This document shows, piece by piece, positions 1 through 7,774 of a stretch of DNA of 64,000 bases. Positions within the stretch are counted from its first letter, which is position 1; every line of letters starts with the position of its first letter. The stretch lies in assembly GCF_000160455.2 (NCBI RefSeq), contig NZ_ACJX03000001.1:1-64000 (forward strand), in the 5' to 3' direction. A program made the translations under genes and the position numbers. This stretch comes from Acetomicrobium hydrogeniformans ATCC BAA-1850 (lineage in GTDB: Bacteria > Synergistota > Synergistia > Synergistales > Acetomicrobiaceae). The notes below the pieces were generated by a model that ran no database searches, was not told the DNA's origin, and saw nothing but the letters and a program-made list of their open reading frames with translations.

Positions 1-382
1 TGGCCTTTATCCTCGTTATGACCCTTCTTCCGCCTTCAAGTTTCACGGCGTCCATGTCGGCTTCCTTTAAAAACCTTCCTGCGTTATACACGGCGTCTTC
101 GTCGGATATCTGGTATGACATGAAGGGCATATCGCCTATGCAAAAAGTATTAGGAGCACCTCTTCGTACTGCCTTACAGCAGGTGATGCATTCTTCCATC
201 GTCACAGGTACGGTTCCCTTGTAGCCAAGCAATACCATCCCTAAGCTGTCTCCTACGAGTATCATGTCCATCCCTGCCTGTTCGGCAAAGGATGCCGTGG
301 GAAAGTCATAAGCAGTTATCCATGCTACGGGCTCTCCCTTTTCCTTCATCTTCATGAAGTCGAGACGTGATTTCTTTGACAT
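1..382 (-). CDS. panB: 3-methyl-2-oxobutanoate hydroxymethyltransferase, 5' part
   Basis: First 127 residues of ketopantoate hydroxymethyltransferase, which makes ketopantoate from 2-oxoisovalerate and methylene-tetrahydrofolate in cytosolic pantothenate synthesis. Seen: reading minus from ATG at 382 gives the PanB signatures AYDFPTASFAEQAG, LVGDSLGMVLLGY, VTMEE, ADMPFMSYQ-like IGDMPFMSYQ and DAVKLEGG, including the Asp of the metal/substrate site in VGDSLG. An AAAGGCGGGAT ribosome site lies just upstream of 382. The gene continues off the left edge, so panC/panD neighbours cannot be seen. A TTGACA box sits at 478-473 on the same strand, but no good -10 follows it. Confidence 0.95.
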   Translation of the reverse strand, partial: MSKKSRLDFMKMKEKGEPVAWITAYDFPTASFAEQAGMDMILVGDSLGMVLLGYKGTVPVTMEECITCCKAVRRGAPNTFCIGDMPFMSYQISDEDAVYNAGRFLKEADMDAVKLEGGRRVITRIKA

Positions 383-724
383 GTAGATCCCGCCTTTCGT
401 GCGTTTGTGGTTTTATTTACGTGCTTCATGGTTTTTAATTGAAAATTTAATGAATGCACTCCAAAAAATTGATGTCAAATAAAATGATTGTGCCGATATA
501 CGCTACAATGTTTCTCTATATGCTACGTCTATAGCATAGCATGAAAATATTTATTTTGTCAACAGCAAGATGTAAAAATATATCTTTCTGGTTTCATAGT
601 AAAGTGATCTTTTAGGGTGGTTGGTTCTTACAAACAACAATCATTTAGGTACTTCAACTGTTTTAAATTGTTCTAGCAATTTATCAGGGTTTACTCTCAT
701 AAAACCACATAATAGTGATAGACC
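383..724. other. AT-rich intergenic stretch
   Basis: No supported gene. The left part is the leader of panB. The right part (about 640-735) is a junction next to the truncated cmr6 fragment and has a short open minus frame without recognisable similarity. Confidence 0.5.
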
Positions 725-1243
725 TTGGAGGCTAGCCATAAACCCATTATTGAAGTCGGAATGACGTTTTCGAGAAACTACGGCATACCCGTAATCCCAA
801 GCAGTGCGATCAAGGGCTCCCTGGCACATTATCTTAAAAATAACGGCTTATTGGGCGAGCATTTTAAAGACCTTTTTGGCGAAGACACAAAAGAAAGCGA
901 AGATTCCGAAAACGTGCGAGGATGCCTGATATTCCTGGAGGCCATACCAAAAAGCGACTTAAAGTTCGGCGTTGACATAGTAAACAACCACTTTAAGCCA
1001 TATTACATGAACTCCGACTACCCTCCGAACGATTGGTACAACCCCGTCCCCGTTACGTACATAACGATCTCGGAAGGAACATTCAGATTTACGCTATTAA
1101 AAGACAATACGCAAAATACGCTTCCCAACGAAATTTTTGCCGATGTATCAAAACACCTAAAGCAGATGCTCAGCGAATCAGGCATTGGCGCTAAGACCAA
1201 TTACGGTTACGGCAGGTTCAAAAGTTCCGGGGTCGGATCTTGA
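725..1243 (+). pseudogene. cmr6: N-terminally truncated Cmr6 (type III-B CRISPR RAMP protein)
   Basis: Encodes the C-terminal two thirds of Cmr6, a RAMP-fold backbone subunit of the type III-B Cmr effector complex. Seen: a glycine-rich segment near residues 10-32 (GIPVIPSSAIKG then SLAHYL), the FLEA block, VDIVNNHF with a following YY, DWYNPVPV, and the terminal RAMP motif GIGAKTNYGYGRF. Cmr6 normally has an N-terminal domain of roughly 80-100 further residues. Here only a TTG at 725 opens the frame and no ribosome site is evident, so the fragment is probably dead. The last residues (GVGS) and the TGA stop at 1241-1243 lie inside a dispersed REP-like repeat. No other cmr gene, Cas10 or repeat array is in the window. 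Confidence 0.8.
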
Positions 1244-1255
1244 ATCTTGAATTTT
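1229..1255 (+). repeat. REP-like repeat, family 1
   Basis: GGGGTCGGATCTTGAATC followed by TTGAATTTT. It overlaps the 3' end of the cmr6 fragment and supplies its stop. This is one of three copies carrying the TCTTGA variant. Confidence 0.85.
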
Positions 1256-1424
1256 AATTTAACAGGTTAACATAAAAAGGATTTTAGGTTTCACAAATGC
1301 CACCGAGATCAGCGCCTGTTGAGGGCGGGCTCAATGGTATTTGTATGTTTATCAAATATACGATGCGTACAATAGGGGTTAATCAATAACAGTAGGGTTT
1401 AATATTTTAAATTAATCATTCTAG

Positions 1425-1566
1425 GATTTGGCTCTAAGGACAACTTCGGCTGCGGCATAAAGTTTAGATTTGTCGGTGACGGAGCAGGTCAACTTTTCGT
1501 CAGAAAATGACAAGCCGAATTTGCGGCGCAATAGTCTTATAAGCACATCTTGCTTGCCCTTTATTC
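1425..1566 (-). pseudogene. Rpn nuclease 3' remnant
   Basis: The sequence matches, with many substitutions and small indels, the 3' end of the intact Rpn-family gene at 13825-14817 (for example the shared GTCGGTGACGGAGC and TTTTCGTCAGAA blocks). No open frame remains. The flank at about 1300-1425 also resembles 45040-45130, so these two remnants share a wider ancestral segment. Confidence 0.65.
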
Positions 1567-1590
1567 GTCATTCAAGATCCGTCCCTAGAA

Positions 1591-2007
1591 CTAGAAATGC
1601 CAATATTGTAAAAGAGTGGAATAAAATTCTTCAATGTCTTTTAGATTATTTCCGAGTATGGATTTTAAGATATTTAAGTCGAGCGCTTGGTAATTATAGA
1701 CCGCTATATTTCGAAACCCTGTCATTTTGAGCATTCTTGAGGCAAGCTCTGCGCCTATTACTCCCCTTTCCTTTAAGATGACGAAGTTATCTCTGACGCT
1801 TTCGGGAAGGCCTAAATACTCCGATGCCACAGCGTGGGCCGCCAGGTCTATGCAGGCTTGAATTGCACGCTGCAGGTTAAGGACGAATATATCCTGCTTA
1901 TCAATATCATCAAGGCTTTCGGGATCAAGCCCCGTAACGTCACGGATTCTGTCAAGACACCTTTGTATAGTAGCAACCTTCGCCAAAACTATGTCCTTGT
2001 CAGGCAT
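1591..2007 (-). CDS. hepT: HepT-family HEPN protein lacking the catalytic histidine
   Basis: 138-residue all-alpha HEPN (DUF86) protein, the toxin partner of the overlapping MntA-type nucleotidyltransferase. Active HepT proteins are RNases with an R-x4-H-x-Y motif. Here the motif region reads GFRNIAVYNY: Arg99, Asn100 and Tyr106 are present, but residue 104 is Tyr, from a TAT codon where CAT would give His. The remaining HEPN helices (AIQACIDLAAH near 48-58, VIGAELASRM near 83-92) are intact and the length is normal. The ATG at 2007 has AGGAGGCGG just upstream inside mntA, and the genes overlap by 8 bp. The protein may be catalytically dead or use another residue. Confidence 0.85.
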   Translation of the reverse strand: MPDKDIVLAKVATIQRCLDRIRDVTGLDPESLDDIDKQDIFVLNLQRAIQACIDLAAHAVASEYLGLPESVRDNFVILKERGVIGAELASRMLKMTGFRNIAVYNYQALDLNILKSILGNNLKDIEEFYSTLLQYWHF

Positions 2008-2404
2008 AAAGCCGCCTCCTTAGGATGTTTTCTTCAATTTCCCTGCGGCAATACTTTAAGTCGTCATACTCATTTACCGTAGAAACAAAAAACTGCTCGT
2101 AAGCTCCTTTTTCAGCATGCAATAAGATGCCCGTTTTTAACGCCTGCATCTTCATCACCGGACCGACGCTATCAAGGACTACAAGGTCTACGTCTACTCC
2201 AACTAACTCAGTGAGCTGTTCTTTCAAGTCTAAGACTTGCTTGACATTAAAGCGCCTTCCAAAAAGCACGGCAATATCCACATCGCTATCTGGCCTAGCT
2301 GTCCCCATAGCGTAAGAGCCAATCAGAAAGGCCAGTTTTATGTCTTGCATGGCAAAAAAGTCGCGTAGTTTCGCTTCAATTTCCTTTTTGTTTTCTTTTT
2401 TCAT
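2000..2404 (-). CDS. mntA: MntA-type nucleotidyltransferase antitoxin
   Basis: 134-residue minimal nucleotidyltransferase. Seen: the GS-x(10)-DxD motif GSYAMGTARPDSDVDIAV (Gly29-Ser30, Asp41, Asp43) and a third acidic strand (VDVDLVVL). In the studied MntA/HepT pairs, MntA modifies a HepT tyrosine with AMP and so silences the RNase. The start at 2404 is preferred over an upstream ATG at 2440 because a GGAAGGCGG ribosome site lies just before it and nothing suitable precedes 2440. It is cotranscribed with, and overlaps, the hepT gene that follows. Confidence 0.88.
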   Translation of the reverse strand: MKKENKKEIEAKLRDFFAMQDIKLAFLIGSYAMGTARPDSDVDIAVLFGRRFNVKQVLDLKEQLTELVGVDVDLVVLDSVGPVMKMQALKTGILLHAEKGAYEQFFVSTVNEYDDLKYCRREIEENILRRRLYA

Positions 2405-2538
2405 AATGACCGCCTTCCTTTTTCGACACGAAAAGGACATTATAAATTAAAGTCTTGCTCGTGTTTGCAAAAATATTATAACAGCTCAAGCAGCTTTAAA
2501 ACCTCGTAAATGCCTTGGGGGCTAGCTTAAAGCGATTG

Positions 2539-2707
2539 TTAAAAGCTGCTCATATATCTAAAAACGAGCCTATCCCCCTCCGGCCTGTTTTCCGCATCGT
2601 CTTCGAAATAGTAATTCACAATGTAGGTGCTCGACCTGTCTCCATACATGATACCGGGGCCAATGCCGAAGACTTTCTCACGCGAATCTGGTACGCCTAC
2701 TCCATCA
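2539..2707 (-). pseudogene. C-terminal remnant of an outer-membrane beta-barrel protein
   Basis: The minus frame ending at TAA 2541-2539 reads VFGIGPGIMYGD, then YIVNYYFEDDAENRPEGDR, then LVFRYMSSF. The alternating pattern, the ENRPEGD turn and the terminal Phe resemble the C-terminus of Phenol_MetA_deg/SphA-like outer-membrane proteins. The upstream side is cut exactly where a family 1 repeat begins (2708). Family assignment is from memory of the motif only. Confidence 0.4.
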
Positions 2708-2731
2708 ATTCAAGATTAAAGATCCGACCCC
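2708..2731 (-). repeat. REP-like repeat, family 1
   Basis: Plus strand reads ATTCAAGATTAAAGATCC then GACCCC. It abuts and truncates the beta-barrel remnant. Confidence 0.85.
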
Positions 2732-2815
2732 AGAACCCGTACTATTATCAATTTGAGGTACTCACTACTCACTGGACCACTGGGTGGCGAAAATAAGGTG
2801 GTCGGTCCGGTGGTT

Positions 2816-2995
2816 TTATGAAACGTTTCCTGTTTCAAGGTGCCGACTGGGGACGAGCTGATGCAAAACTGGAGAAAAAGGGCTTGCAAAAAACAGCTTG
2901 ATCCCTATGCCGATCGATTCAAAATTCTTTACCTTCTCATCGATATCATCGACGGCTATGCGGATGTGATGGATCTTTTCGAAAGGATATGTCAT
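2816..2995 (-). pseudogene. N-terminal fragment of a VOC/glyoxalase-fold protein
   Basis: A 59-codon frame from ATG 2995 to TAA 2818-2816 begins MTYPFEKIHHIRIAVDDID and continues through EKVKNFESIGI, the first beta-alpha-beta unit of vicinal-oxygen-chelate proteins such as methylmalonyl-CoA epimerase (the His in HHIRIAV is the usual metal ligand). Family members have at least 125 residues, so this is a 5' fragment. A GGAGAGAG ribosome site lies before the ATG, 24 bp after the stop of the glycosylase gene, so the two probably formed an operon. Confidence 0.6.
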
Positions 2996-3019
2996 CTTTC
3001 TTCTCTCTCCTGTAATTAG

Positions 3020-3889
3020 TTAATGTATAGATTGAGCATTGCTTGCCGATGGGCAAATATCCCTCATGTTGCATTCGTTACAAAGTGGCTTCTTCGGCTT
3101 ACACCACTTTCGCCCGATTTCCCAGCAGGAGAAATCAAAAATACCTGGGAACTGTGGGTAGAGAGCCCTTGCTTTATAAACGACCTGCTCTACGGTCGGG
3201 TCTGGATTACAAAAACCCAGTCGTGCGAAGACCCTCTTGACATGAACATCTGCGGAAATGTCTATGGAATAATAATCAGCAAATGGAACCTTGAACTCTC
3301 GGGCCAGAATGTTTGCCGCCATACTTGCTATTTTGGGCCCGATTCCATCGAACTCAAGAAACCGATAAATTACTTCCGCACTTGACGGTTTCCCCTTCCA
3401 TATCAGGGAAGCATCGCCGCCATAAACATCTCTGATGCGGGTGATTCCTAAATAAAACAGTCTGCTCATTATGTCCACGAAACGATGGAGAGCCTCCGGT
3501 TCTGACATTAACCTATGGATTTCCAAAAGAGAAAGACCTGAAAGTGCTTGAAATGAATAGTCTCCGATTTTCTTATGGATAAGATAGGGAATCAACCATG
3601 CCCGCTCCGACTTAATCTGCCTGTCCATGATGCAGGCAAGAACGAAAAAATGAGGATGTTCATCAATATCGTTAAGCAGTTCATCCGCTTCAGGAACTTT
3701 TGTAAAAGCGTTAAACTCTTTTTGAGCATGGAACATTTCCTGTCCCAGACCCAAAAGACGATCGCGGATAAGTATTCCTTTGGCACCCAAATCTTGAGAG
3801 GTCGAAAAACTATCGTCCGGCGAAGTTGAGCCTTCATTGCCTTTTCCGCCTATCTTCTTTAAATTACCTAAAAGTTTTTTGACACTCAA
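3020..3889 (-). CDS. HhH-GPD DNA glycosylase/AP lyase with iron-sulfur cluster loop
   Basis: 289-residue base-excision repair protein. Seen: a helix-hairpin-helix FDGIGPKIASMAANIL with Lys186 at the position of the EndoIII lyase lysine; Asp214 in SADVHVKRV at the position of the catalytic aspartate; and a C-terminal C-x6-C-x2-C-x5-C cluster motif (Cys263, 270, 273, 279). The first 45 residues are a variable, probably disordered extension. Known: this architecture removes damaged bases and nicks the AP site. Substrate cannot be inferred. A TTG start at 3889 is chosen because AGGAGTGG lies 8 bp upstream. It is followed by the VOC fragment on the same strand. Confidence 0.85.
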   Translation of the reverse strand: MSVKKLLGNLKKIGGKGNEGSTSPDDSFSTSQDLGAKGILIRDRLLGLGQEMFHAQKEFNAFTKVPEADELLNDIDEHPHFFVLACIMDRQIKSERAWLIPYLIHKKIGDYSFQALSGLSLLEIHRLMSEPEALHRFVDIMSRLFYLGITRIRDVYGGDASLIWKGKPSSAEVIYRFLEFDGIGPKIASMAANILAREFKVPFADYYSIDISADVHVKRVFARLGFCNPDPTVEQVVYKARALYPQFPGIFDFSCWEIGRKWCKPKKPLCNECNMRDICPSASNAQSIH

Positions 3890-4351
3890 ATCAAACCACT
3901 CCTATTCATAGGACCTGTAGTTAGGGGAAATCGCGGAATCGATTCTATAATTTTTCTGCCTTCTGTTCGCTGTTCGTCCAAGTGGATCAGCTCCCAGTAG
4001 TGAGCAAATTATTGAGCATCTTTTGGTCAACTATCCCACTTTCTCTTTATATCAGACCACTTCAAACTCAATTTCCTTGTGCTTTTGTTGTGGATTTCAA
4101 AACCATAATATGCCGCTCGTTCCTTCATTCCAGAAAGAGCTCAACATTGTATCGGTGCTTGATATCCTGAACTCTATAGAGCAACGTGCTAAATCAAAAA
4201 CCTCTTGATCTTTCAGAAATCACTCCTGCTCAAAATAAAACCTAGCATTCAGACATAAACCAAGGTTTGTTCGCCACCCATGAAAAATGAAGCAAATTGA
4301 CTCGAATTGAATGAGAAAACAGTCCAATATATCTTGTTTAAAGATTCTAAT
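3890..4351. other. Intergenic stretch with decayed sequence
   Basis: No supported gene. A short basic minus frame (4128-4027, beginning MKERAAYYGFEIHN) ends early and matches nothing I recognise. It could be mobile-element debris. Confidence 0.4.
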
Positions 4352-4462
4352 TCACAAGGTTTCAAACCACTTTTTGATGCGCATGGCCATCAAATGCCTA
4401 CGCTCTTCAAGAAAACTTTCGTAGTCTGGTACTTCTCCATCAAGCATCGATTCCGGGATGCA
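4352..4462 (-). pseudogene. Short C-terminal remnant, possibly DUF262-like
   Basis: Reading minus to TGA at 4354-4352 gives [16 protein letters not shown] followed by [16 protein letters not shown], resembling the tail of DUF262/GmrSD proteins. It lies directly after the AbrB gene in another frame. Only about 36 residues remain, so the call is tentative. Confidence 0.25.
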
Positions 4463-4471
4463 GTTCAAAGT

Positions 4472-4738
4472 TCATTCGACGTCCAAAGGGATGTCTTTTT
4501 CTTTGGCGTACTCTTCTATAGTTCTAGTACGACCTTCCTTATACTCCTTGACAGCTTCTTCAGCTAAGGCGTCAAAAGGACTCACCGCAGGGGCTATCTG
4601 CAATCGGTTACTTTGCGGATCATACTTGAAGAACAACGTGTCGCCCGCTTTTACTCCCAAGGCCTTTCTCATGCTCCTGGGCAAAGTAATGCGACCTTTG
4701 TCGTCTATTCTTACAGCCACTTCTTTTGTGTCAGCCAT
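4472..4738 (-). CDS. SpoVT/AbrB-family antitoxin-like transcription factor
   Basis: 88-residue protein with an N-terminal swapped-hairpin AbrB domain (residues 5-50: VAVRIDDKGRITLPRSMRKA then LGVKAGDTLFFKY) and a charged C-terminal tail typical of toxin-binding antitoxins. ATG at 4738 is preceded by AAGGGGGG. It has its own near-consensus promoter and a perfect 21-bp palindrome between the promoter and the ribosome site, a layout that suggests autorepression. No intact toxin follows; only an unrecognised short remnant is found downstream, so the module appears orphaned. Confidence 0.88.
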   Translation of the reverse strand: MADTKEVAVRIDDKGRITLPRSMRKALGVKAGDTLFFKYDPQSNRLQIAPAVSPFDALAEEAVKEYKEGRTRTIEEYAKEKDIPLDVE

Positions 4739-4750
4739 CTTCTACCCCCC

Positions 4751-4810
4751 TTAGTGGGAAAATCCCACTAATTGATGGTTTAATTATATACAACGGACTC
4801 TGCCTGTCAA
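4751..4810 (-). promoter_or_regulatory. Promoter plus operator of the AbrB gene
   Basis: Minus strand: -35 TTGACA (4810-4805), 16-bp spacer, -10 TATAAT (4788-4783). The perfect inverted repeat TTAGTGGGA-AAA-TCCCACTAA (4751-4771) lies a few bases downstream of the expected start, just before the ribosome site. Confidence 0.8.
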
Positions 4811-4822
4811 GTAAAAAACTTT

Positions 4823-4850
4823 GGGGTCAAGTCTTTAGTTTTGAATTTTA
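4823..4850 (+). repeat. REP-like repeat, family 1
   Basis: GGGGTCAAGTCTTTAGTT then TTGAATTTTA, a diverged copy between divergent genes. Confidence 0.75.
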
Positions 4851-4937
4851 TGTTTACAGCATGCCATTTTAACGATATGCTATGGTGTAATACATTATTA
4901 TACTTTACTGCTATATTATTATGGAGAATGTGTTTCC

Positions 4938-5129
4938 TTGGTTTCGAGTTATAATAAAATAAAAAAAGCAACCAGTTTAGATCTCATATGGGATTTGGCA
5001 CGTGCAACTAAAACAAACAGAGGGATTATACTTCGTAGAAGAATTAAGGCTGGATATCCGTTAAAATCAAATAAGGAAGCCTTAACTTTTTGGGAGGGCG
5101 TTAAAAATAATGAGGAAATTAAACTATGA
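4938..5129 (+). CDS. Small hypothetical protein upstream of an NTase module
   Basis: 63-residue frame with a TTG start and no clear ribosome site. It contains a plausible folded segment (SLDLIWDLARATKTNRGIIL) and overlaps the next gene's start by 20 bp, which hints at translational coupling. No family recognised. It may be a real first gene of the three-gene module at 4938-5918 or chance coding. Confidence 0.4.
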   Translation: MVSSYNKIKKATSLDLIWDLARATKTNRGIILRRRIKAGYPLKSNKEALTFWEGVKNNEEIKL

Positions 5130-5346
5130 TGAGTATATAGAAAAAATGCGAAAGCAGTCCCTGCACTTGCATGTAGCAAGCGATGCCCACAGAGGCAAGC
5201 CGTTACGCTTAAGAAAAGCACGTGATCCCGAAGAAAACGTCGTTTTATTTTTGCTGGACTATAACCGTTGGCAGAAGGCTTTGGCCAGCGGGGAGATCGA
5301 AAAGCTTGGCCCGCGGAGGTATCGCATGAAATGGACGAAGGAATAA
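5110..5346 (+). CDS. Hypothetical 78-residue protein of an NTase module
   Basis: Basic small protein, unrecognised, with ATG at 5110 and GGGAGGGCG about 10 bp upstream. It ends 16 bp inside the start of the nucleotidyltransferase gene, so the two are surely cotranscribed and probably cofunction. The layout (small protein followed by an overlapping nucleotidyltransferase) resembles AbiE- or MntA-type two-gene modules, where one partner counteracts the other. That role is inferred only from arrangement. Confidence 0.7.
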   Translation: MRKLNYDEYIEKMRKQSLHLHVASDAHRGKPLRLRKARDPEENVVLFLLDYNRWQKALASGEIEKLGPRRYRMKWTKE

Positions 5347-5918
5347 AAAATATCCTTAATGCTTTAAAGAAAGAAAACGACCCACTTCGCAAAGCTCTAG
5401 GAGTGGTTGCCTTGCTAACGGAAGCTCTTGAGCCCGAAGGCATAAGGCCAATTTTGGTCGGCGGAGTCGCCCTGGAATTTTACACCTTAGGCGGTTATGC
5501 TACAAAGGATATCGACTTAGTGGTAAGCGACAGAGAAAAGGTAAAGATGGTGCTTGGAAACTTGGGATTTATGCATAGGATGGGCGAAAGGCATTGGTAT
5601 TCCACAGAACTTGATGTCGCTATCGAGATCCCTGACGAGGTCTTGGCCGGTTCGCCGGAAAAATTGACCGTCCTAGAGATTGACGGCAAAAATGTCTACA
5701 TCATAGGCATAGAAGACCTAATAATCGACCGCCTGTCTGCAGCCAAGTTTTGGCAAAGTTCAAGCGACTTTGAATGGGCCGTCAAAATCATAGCGCTGCA
5801 TGCAGAAGACATGGATTTCGACTATTTAAAAAAGGCAGCTAAGGAACACGACGTAAAAGACATTTTAAAAGAAGCCTTAAAAGAAAGCAAAGGTCTTAGA
5901 CCGCTCAAAGATGTGTAG
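5331..5918 (+). CDS. Nucleotidyltransferase-fold protein (AbiEii/DUF6036-like)
   Basis: 195-residue protein with an NTase core: GGVALEFYTLGGYATKDIDL gives the glycine turn (Gly44-Gly45) and Asp60/Asp62 of the DxD pair, and LDVAIEI supplies a third acidic strand. The C-terminal half is helical (FEWAVKIIALHAEDMDFDYL). ATG 5331 is preferred to earlier in-frame codons because GGAGGT is 9 bp upstream and the core motif then sits at the usual distance. Such proteins are found in toxin-antitoxin and abortive-infection modules. The substrate is unknown. Confidence 0.78.
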   Translation: MDEGIKNILNALKKENDPLRKALGVVALLTEALEPEGIRPILVGGVALEFYTLGGYATKDIDLVVSDREKVKMVLGNLGFMHRMGERHWYSTELDVAIEIPDEVLAGSPEKLTVLEIDGKNVYIIGIEDLIIDRLSAAKFWQSSSDFEWAVKIIALHAEDMDFDYLKKAAKEHDVKDILKEALKESKGLRPLKDV

Positions 5919-5989
5919 GAACCGGAGATACTGATATGACTTCATTTCGCGCAACATTCATGTGAAGCTGAGTCCCAGTTTTTATTAAT

Positions 5990-6176
5990 AATTCGCATCA
6001 TAAACTTCTATAGCAATCAACAACACTTGAGACGTTTCAAAGACTTTCGCCGTTGATGAGGCGCCTTAAAACGATTCCAAAGAACAGCGATAACTGCTAG
6101 GCTTTATGCTCATGTCACTGTAAATCTTCCGCCAGTTACGATCCTCGGATGTTTTGACAGCTCCTCCGTCTGAGTA
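5990..6176 (-). pseudogene. Degraded fragment of a B3/B4-domain gene
   Basis: Closely parallels part of the intact B3/B4-domain gene at 10563-11270 in the same orientation: shared blocks include CGTTTCAAAGACTTTCGCC (versus CGTTCCAAAGACTTTCGCC) and GATCCTCGGATGTTTTGACA. Frameshifts and losses abolish the frame, so this is a partial decayed duplicate. Confidence 0.75.
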
Positions 6177-6189
6177 GTGCAAATACCCG

Positions 6190-6216
6190 AGGGTCAGGTC
6201 GTTAGTTTTGAATTTC
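6190..6216 (+). repeat. REP-like repeat, family 1
   Basis: Diverged copy (GGGTCAGGTCGTTAGTTTTG then AATTT) directly downstream of the B3/B4 remnant. Confidence 0.7.
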
Positions 6217-6439
6217 AATATAGTAATTTAATTAAATAGAACGATCACCTTACACTCTATCAATAGGCGTTATTCTATTTAAATACCACAAACGAAATGT
6301 GCATAGAAAGTTTATTGAACGCGTACTGAAGACGTAAGCCGCAGGGTCATTAAACCCCACTGATTTAGTTCTTTTGAAAAACGTATTTTAAGATATATGG
6401 CATTTTTCGTTTTGCAAAAGAACAAATATATGATAAAAT

Positions 6440-6456
6440 CGTTCTACGACAGAACG
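6440..6456 (+). promoter_or_regulatory. Inverted repeat upstream of AAA+ ATPase gene
   Basis: CGTTCT-ACGAC-AGAACG lies between a -10-like TAAAAT and the AGGAGAA ribosome site of the gene at 6471. Possible operator. Confidence 0.45.
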
Positions 6457-6470
6457 AAAAGGAGAATATC

Positions 6471-7631
6471 ATGACCTTGCAAGATTTGCTATCAAAACTG
6501 CAAGAAATACAGGCCCGCCTCGTTTTAAACTTGCCGAAGCGTTTGCGACCGTATTTCGACGCCCTTGACCTGTCGGCCAGGGGGTTGCTTGTGCTGGGCC
6601 CCAGGGGCGTGGGAAAGACGACGTTAGCGCTGTCAAGGTCGAAGGGAATGCTTTACATCCCAGCGGACAATCCCTTGGTGGCGCCCTTTAAGCTGTGGGA
6701 TATATGCGAGGCGGCCTTCGGAGCCGGCTACGACGGTGTTATCGTAGACGAAGTGCATTACGCTCGCGAATGGGCCGTGCACCTAAAGGCGCTTTACGAC
6801 GCCTTCCCCGGCAAAAGGATCTGGGCCACTGACAGCAGCAGTGCATCGCTTGAAAGTGGCGTTTCCGACCTATCGCGCAGGTTCGTTCAAATCAGGGTTC
6901 CCCTTCTTTCGTTCAGGGAATTCATCGCCCTAAAACACGATCGCCTCTTTCCCGTGATCGACCCATTCAACCCAGACATACCCTCGGTCCAGGGCGTAAT
7001 AAATGCCATAAACCCACTGGCGGCCTTCGGGGAATATTTGCGCCAAGGACTTCGACCTTTTTTCCTCGAGGGACATTACGCGGAGAGGTTGAAAAACGTG
7101 CTGGACAAAATGGTGTTCTCGGATGTGCCCTTTTGGACGCCACAAATCTCGGAAAACCACCTTCGGCTCATGCAAGCAATAGTTGGCCATCTTGCCATGT
7201 CGCCAATTCCTGTAATTAGCGTGGAGTCGCTAACGCGCGAGTGGGGTGTCGGTAAGGTAAAGCTATACGATCTCATTGAAGTAATGATGCGTATATGTCT
7301 TATTCGCGTCATCGAAAGAAAAGGCGCGGCTTCCAAGCTTCACCTTCGAGGAGCGAAGCTCTTTTTCTACGACCCGTCGACTTACTATGTCTTAAATGGA
7401 AACACGGCAAACGTGCGGGAGGCATTCGTCGCCTGCTCGCTCGAAGAAGCAGGTAGAAGCGTCTTTGCAGCAGATGATGAAAGGATTTGCGACTTTGTCG
7501 TCGACGGCGTAACTTTGGAAGTCGGCGGCAAGAGCAAATTGGGCAAAGCCGCAGATTTCGTCGTAAGAGACGGCCTTGACGTGCCCCTGCCTGGCGTGAT
7601 TCCCATGTGGCTGCTTGGGATGATGTATTAA
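6471..7631 (+). CDS. AAA_14/DUF4143 family ATPase
   Basis: 386-residue ATP-binding protein of the archaeal/bacterial AAA_14-DUF4143 family. Seen: Walker A GPRGVGKTT (43-51), Walker B GVIVDE (89-94), a sensor strand RIWATDSSSASL (117-128), and a C-terminal DUF4143 domain with a late FVVDGVTLEVGG strand like a degenerate PD-(D/E)XK fold. Members are common in accessory DNA and their cellular role is not established. ATG 6471 has AGGAGAA 5 bp upstream. It is a single-gene transcript between repeats, convergent with the cad locus. Confidence 0.85.
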   Translation: MTLQDLLSKLQEIQARLVLNLPKRLRPYFDALDLSARGLLVLGPRGVGKTTLALSRSKGMLYIPADNPLVAPFKLWDICEAAFGAGYDGVIVDEVHYAREWAVHLKALYDAFPGKRIWATDSSSASLESGVSDLSRRFVQIRVPLLSFREFIALKHDRLFPVIDPFNPDIPSVQGVINAINPLAAFGEYLRQGLRPFFLEGHYAERLKNVLDKMVFSDVPFWTPQISENHLRLMQAIVGHLAMSPIPVISVESLTREWGVGKVKLYDLIEVMMRICLIRVIERKGAASKLHLRGAKLFFYDPSTYYVLNGNTANVREAFVACSLEEAGRSVFAADDERICDFVVDGVTLEVGGKSKLGKAADFVVRDGLDVPLPGVIPMWLLGMMY

Positions 7632-7748
7632 GTGAAACGGCGAAAACAAGGCCTTGAGTTTGCAAATCAAAACAGGATTTTGTTTAAAACATACTGCCCA
7701 AGCACCCTCAAGGCTTCCCCTTTGAAACAAAATTAAACTGCTAAATTA

Positions 7749-7774
7749 AAATTCAAGATTAAAGACGTGACCCC
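7749..7774 (-). repeat. REP-like repeat, family 1
   Basis: Plus strand AAATTCAAGATTAAAGACGT then GACCCC. It supplies residues GSRL and the TAA stop of cadA. Confidence 0.85.

Noticed and set aside
641-829. Open minus-strand frame antisense to and beyond the cmr6 fragment
   Set aside because: Most of it is the shadow of the better supported Cmr6 frame; the remaining 30 residues match nothing I recognise and there is no ribosome site.
4027-4128. Short basic minus frame as a toxin or transposase
   Set aside because: Only 33 residues, no identifiable family and no ribosome site.
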